DNA of 8,161 nt, taken from positions 1-8,161 of the forward strand of contig JALWNR010000034.1 in the NCBI GenBank assembly GCA_027083715.1, written 5' to 3'. The notes beneath the pieces were generated by a model that saw only the letters and a list, made by a program, of their open reading frames with translations, ran no database searches and had not been told where the DNA came from. Shown piece after piece: positions 5,211-8,161 of this stretch. Numbering within the stretch: the first letter of the stretch is position 1; the number at the start of each line of letters is the position of its first letter. This DNA comes from Bacteroidales bacterium (GTDB lineage Bacteria; Bacteroidota; Bacteroidia; Bacteroidales; NBLH01). The translations under genes were made by a program, and so were the position numbers.

Positions 5211-7421
5211 ATGATGAGCTCAATAAAACATCTTGGCTATATTATTGTTTTGTTGCTTTTAGTAGTAAAAGTAGAGCAAATTAACGCCCAAAATACCGAT
5301 AGTTTAATTACTGCCACGCTGATAATGCCTGATGACACCAATAAAGTAAATGCCTTAAATGATATTGTTTGGAAAATTAAAACAAAAAATGCTCATTTGG
5401 CTGATAGTTTAGCAAATATCAGTATTGATTTAGCTCAACAACTTAATTTTGTGAAAGGTTTAGGATATGCTTATAAGAATCTCGCAACAGTTTATTATTA
5501 TCAGAGTGATTATGATACTGCTCGTGTTATTTATGGAAAAAGCCTTCTCGAATTTCAAAAGATAAATTTCAAAAAAGGAATAGCAATAGATTTAAGAAAC
5601 CTGGGGAATATTTACGATCAACTTGGTAACACAAAAGCTGCACTGGATTACTTTCTACGAAGCTTAAAAATACGTGAAGAGATTGGTGATAAAAAAGGTG
5701 TGGCTGCGATAAATGCTGCTATTGGTTTGGTGTATGATAAAACAGATGAAAAAGAGCTGGCATTGAAATATTTTGAAAATGCACTAAATACCTATACCGA
5801 ACTGGATAATCAACTTGGTATTGCTAAGATTAATTACTATTTATCCAATGTGCTTTATCATAAATTTTCAAATACTCAGGATACGCTTATTACAGGAACT
5901 GATACAGTAACTGTTCAAGACACGGCTAGCTTAATTAAGGCAGAACAAAACTTATTAAAAGCCTTACCTGTTTTTGAGGAGCTTGGAGATGTCCGGTACA
6001 TTGCCGGTATGTATGAAATGCTCGGTTTGATCTATATGCATAAGAAAAATGATAAACAGGCATTGGATTATATGACAAAAAGTTTGGACATTAGGAAGCA
6101 AATCGGCAATAAATTTGGTATTGCCAATACCTATAAAAATCTGGGTAATTTTTATAAAAATAATAATAGCAAAAAAGCTCTTAAATATTATAAAAAGGCA
6201 TTGGATTTAGCAAAGGAAATGGAGGCAAAAAATATTTTGGCAGAGCTCTACTATAATATCGCTGGAATTTATCAGGACAATAAAAATTATAAAAAGGCTT
6301 TTGATTACTTGTTAGCTTACAAGAACCTAAAAGAAAAATTACAAAACGAAGACAACACAAAAAAAATGACGCAGCTTGCCATGCAGTATGAATTTGATAA
6401 AAAACAACGCCTGCAGGAAGAAGAACAAAAGCGCAAAGATGCCATCCAGCAAGAAAGATTGAAACAACAAGAAATGCTTACCTACTTTTTTGTAGCTGGT
6501 TTTGTTTTTATGCTGATTTTGGCATTCTTCATCTATAAAAATTATCGTAATAAGCAAAAAACAAATAAAATTCTTGAACAAAAAAATCAAATGCTTCAGG
6601 AACAGAAAGATAAAATTGAAGCACAAAACAAGGATATTACAGACAGTATTAAATATGCCCAGCGTATTCAAAGGGCACTTTTACCTCCCAATGAGTTTTT
6701 TACCGAGAAACTACTTGATTATTTTATCTTATTCCGCCCCAGAGATATTGTCAGCGGTGATTTTTATTGGGCTACCGAAAAGCATGACAAAATTATATTA
6801 ACAGCTGCCGATTGTACGGGGCATGGAGTTCCCGGGGCATTTATGAGTATGCTGGGAATTTCATATTTAAATGAAATTGTTAATAAATATGATCCCAATA
6901 GTGGTGAGCCGATGCGTGCCAGTATTATACTTAATCAATTACGTTATGCCGTAAAAACTTCACTGAAACAAACAGGTAATGATGATGAAGCTAAAGACGG
7001 TATGGACATGGCTTTGATTATTATTGATAAAAAAACGAATGTAGTACAGTATGCCGGCGCACATAACCCGCTGTTTATTGTCAGAAATGGGGAACTGATT
7101 AAGTATAAGGCGGATAAAATGCCGGTAGGTATATTTATCAGGGAAAAAGAGTCTTTTACTAATCATGAAATTCAGGTTCAGAAAGGTGATGCCGTTTATA
7201 TGTTTTCGGATGGTTTTGTGGATCAGTTTGGTGGCGAAAAAGGTAAAAAATTTATGGTAGCCCGGTTTAGAGAGTTAATCCTTCGTATTCATGATAAACC
7301 TATGGCTGAGCAAAAGGCAATTTTTGAGTATGAACTGGACAACTGGATGAATCATACTGATGTTAATGGTCAAAATTACAGGCAAATAGATGATATTCTG
7401 GTAATCGGATTCAGAGTTTAA
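5211..7421 (+). CDS. TPR-repeat sensor with transmembrane segment and SpoIIE-type (PP2C-like) serine phosphatase
   Basis: This 736-residue protein has a signal peptide (1-27, cleavage near INAQ) and TPR-like helical repeats at about 86-375. A coiled-coil, charged stretch follows (about 388-420), then one transmembrane helix (about 424-442) and a second coiled linker (448-475). The linker ends in the conserved DSIKYAQRIQRALLPP, and a SpoIIE/PP2C-like phosphatase fills 495-736. Likely metal-binding acidic residues are D517 (SGDFYW), D534 (ADCTGHGVPGAF), D599 (GMDMAL), D667 (FSDGF) and D727/D728 (DDILVIG). The predicted topology puts the TPRs in the periplasm and the phosphatase in the cytoplasm, suggesting a signal-transducing phosphatase acting on a phosphoserine regulator; the target is unknown. 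TPR unit 4 is interrupted near residues 221-241 by a Thr/Asp-rich insert (DTLITGTDTVTVQDT). Starts at 5211 or 5214 (ATGATG) are both possible. A -7-like element lies 23 nt upstream. It converges with the hydrolase gene at 7430 with an 8-nt gap. Confidence 0.92.
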   Translation: MMSSIKHLGYIIVLLLLVVKVEQINAQNTDSLITATLIMPDDTNKVNALNDIVWKIKTKNAHLADSLANISIDLAQQLNFVKGLGYAYKNLATVYYYQSDYDTARVIYGKSLLEFQKINFKKGIAIDLRNLGNIYDQLGNTKAALDYFLRSLKIREEIGDKKGVAAINAAIGLVYDKTDEKELALKYFENALNTYTELDNQLGIAKINYYLSNVLYHKFSNTQDTLITGTDTVTVQDTASLIKAEQNLLKALPVFEELGDVRYIAGMYEMLGLIYMHKKNDKQALDYMTKSLDIRKQIGNKFGIANTYKNLGNFYKNNNSKKALKYYKKALDLAKEMEAKNILAELYYNIAGIYQDNKNYKKAFDYLLAYKNLKEKLQNEDNTKKMTQLAMQYEFDKKQRLQEEEQKRKDAIQQERLKQQEMLTYFFVAGFVFMLILAFFIYKNYRNKQKTNKILEQKNQMLQEQKDKIEAQNKDITDSIKYAQRIQRALLPPNEFFTEKLLDYFILFRPRDIVSGDFYWATEKHDKIILTAADCTGHGVPGAFMSMLGISYLNEIVNKYDPNSGEPMRASIILNQLRYAVKTSLKQTGNDDEAKDGMDMALIIIDKKTNVVQYAGAHNPLFIVRNGELIKYKADKMPVGIFIREKESFTNHEIQVQKGDAVYMFSDGFVDQFGGEKGKKFMVARFRELILRIHDKPMAEQKAIFEYELDNWMNHTDVNGQNYRQIDDILVIGFRV

Positions 7422-7429
7422 GTTTGCAA

Positions 7430-8161
7430 CTAATTTAATAGCTTTTGCAAGGCTTTTCTGTATTCTTTATTATCGCTCATACCATTATGCCCTTGATTTT
7501 TAAGAGTTATCAGCCTGATTTTACTGTTTTCTTCTTTTAGTTTTAAAGATGAGCCGTAATAGATTACTTCATCTTTGTTGCCATGAAAAATAACAACCGG
7601 TGCAGTACATTTTTGCAAATATTTATAGTTTTCAAATTTGTACTTTAATAGAAATGTAGGAATTATAGGAAAGCTTTGCTTCATTATATCCGGCAAACTA
7701 TAATAGGGTGCCTGCAAAATTAAAAGCTTTGGATTATTACCTGCTGTTAGTTTTGCAGCCGGTCCTGTACCAATGGAATAGCCCAAAACAATAATTTTAT
7801 TCTCACCGTATTTTTCCTTCATTTTGTTGTAGAGCAATTGTACATCATCATGGATTTGCTGTTCGGTGCTGATTGTGCCTTCGCTTTTGCCATACCCGCG
7901 GTAATCAGGCATAAATAGGTCATAACCCAGTGCTGTATAAACAAGTGCTATTTCGCCCCAGTTTTCTAAGGATCCGGCATTACCATGCAGATAAAAAATC
8001 AAGCCTTTACTCTTTCCGGATTTAAATAATAAGCTATTGAGTATAAATCCGTCTTTAGTCAGTGTATTTATTTCTTCAAAATTTCCGCTAAATTTGAATT
8101 GATGATTTTTATTCAGTTTTTGCGGGTGAAAAATAATTTTTTCCTGAAATATGTATAGTAA
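7430..8161 (-). CDS. Alpha/beta hydrolase (serine hydrolase), 5' end outside the window
   Basis: The open frame runs to the window edge, giving 243 codons plus stop, with the N-terminus missing. A minimal start at TTG 8002 would lose conserved sequence. In-frame residues upstream (LLYIFQEKIIFHPQKL, then FEEINTLTKDG) match the usual beginning of this family, which often follows an N-terminal membrane segment. Counting from the first codon in the window, HGNAG at 59-63 is the oxyanion region. GYSIG at 127-131 carries the nucleophile Ser129, Asp197 is in GNKDEV, and His225 is in NQGHNGM, so the Ser-Asp-His triad is complete. The family (BEM46/YpfH-like alpha/beta hydrolases) includes esterases and peptidases; the substrate cannot be told from sequence. 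No link to the surface-protein/peptide pair is evident. Confidence 0.9.
   Translation of the reverse strand, partial: LLYIFQEKIIFHPQKLNKNHQFKFSGNFEEINTLTKDGFILNSLLFKSGKSKGLIFYLHGNAGSLENWGEIALVYTALGYDLFMPDYRGYGKSEGTISTEQQIHDDVQLLYNKMKEKYGENKIIVLGYSIGTGPAAKLTAGNNPKLLILQAPYYSLPDIMKQSFPIIPTFLLKYKFENYKYLQKCTAPVVIFHGNKDEVIYYGSSLKLKEENSKIRLITLKNQGHNGMSDNKEYRKALQKLLN

Noticed and set aside
7430..8002. Hydrolase gene beginning at TTG 8002
   Set aside because: In-frame sequence upstream to the window edge matches the conserved start of the family, so the gene is longer and truncated by the window.

Overview
The window looks like a chromosomal piece from a low-GC member of the Bacteroidota. The largest protein ends in a type IX secretion system (T9SS) sorting domain. 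The genes lack clear Shine-Dalgarno sequences, and one start is preceded by an exact match to the Bacteroidota -7 promoter element (TAnnTTTG). A signal-peptide/TPR/SpoIIE-phosphatase fusion of the kind common in that phylum is also present. Nothing seen allows a genus to be named.

Layout. A 1403-residue secreted surface protein fills 33-4244 (+). It has a signal peptide, seven degenerate Ig/PKD-like repeats of about 80 residues, a glycine-rich beta-solenoid region, a beta-rich C-terminal half and a T9SS type A sorting domain. A strong palindromic terminator (4287-4323) lies between it and a convergent gene at 4330-4494 (-), which encodes a 54-residue peptide with a basic leader and an acidic tail. 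Next is a gene-poor stretch (4495-5210) holding REP-like mini-palindromes and a perfect hairpin. A TPR/transmembrane/SpoIIE phosphatase follows (5211-7421, +). It converges with an 8-bp gap on an alpha/beta hydrolase (7430-8161, -) whose 5' end lies outside the window.

The most interesting observation links the first two genes. The solenoid of the large protein carries five near-perfect copies of the decapeptide SVIIEQDAEK. The small convergent gene ends, exactly at its C-terminus, in SVIIEQDTEN. Copies 1-4 in the large gene are identical as protein but differ synonymously at seven of ten codons. The sharing is therefore maintained at the protein level and is not simply a recent DNA duplication. 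The small peptide has a leader-like N-terminus (LNKKSMQTVKG) reminiscent of Bacteroidota double-glycine-type natural-product precursors. A peptide paired with a surface protein that displays the peptide's tail five times is a candidate undescribed two-component system. Possible roles are co-assembly, decoy or receptor, or a shared enzyme-recognition site. The function is inference; the motif sharing is directly visible.

The phosphatase and hydrolase look like ordinary cellular genes with no evident link to the surface-protein/peptide pair.
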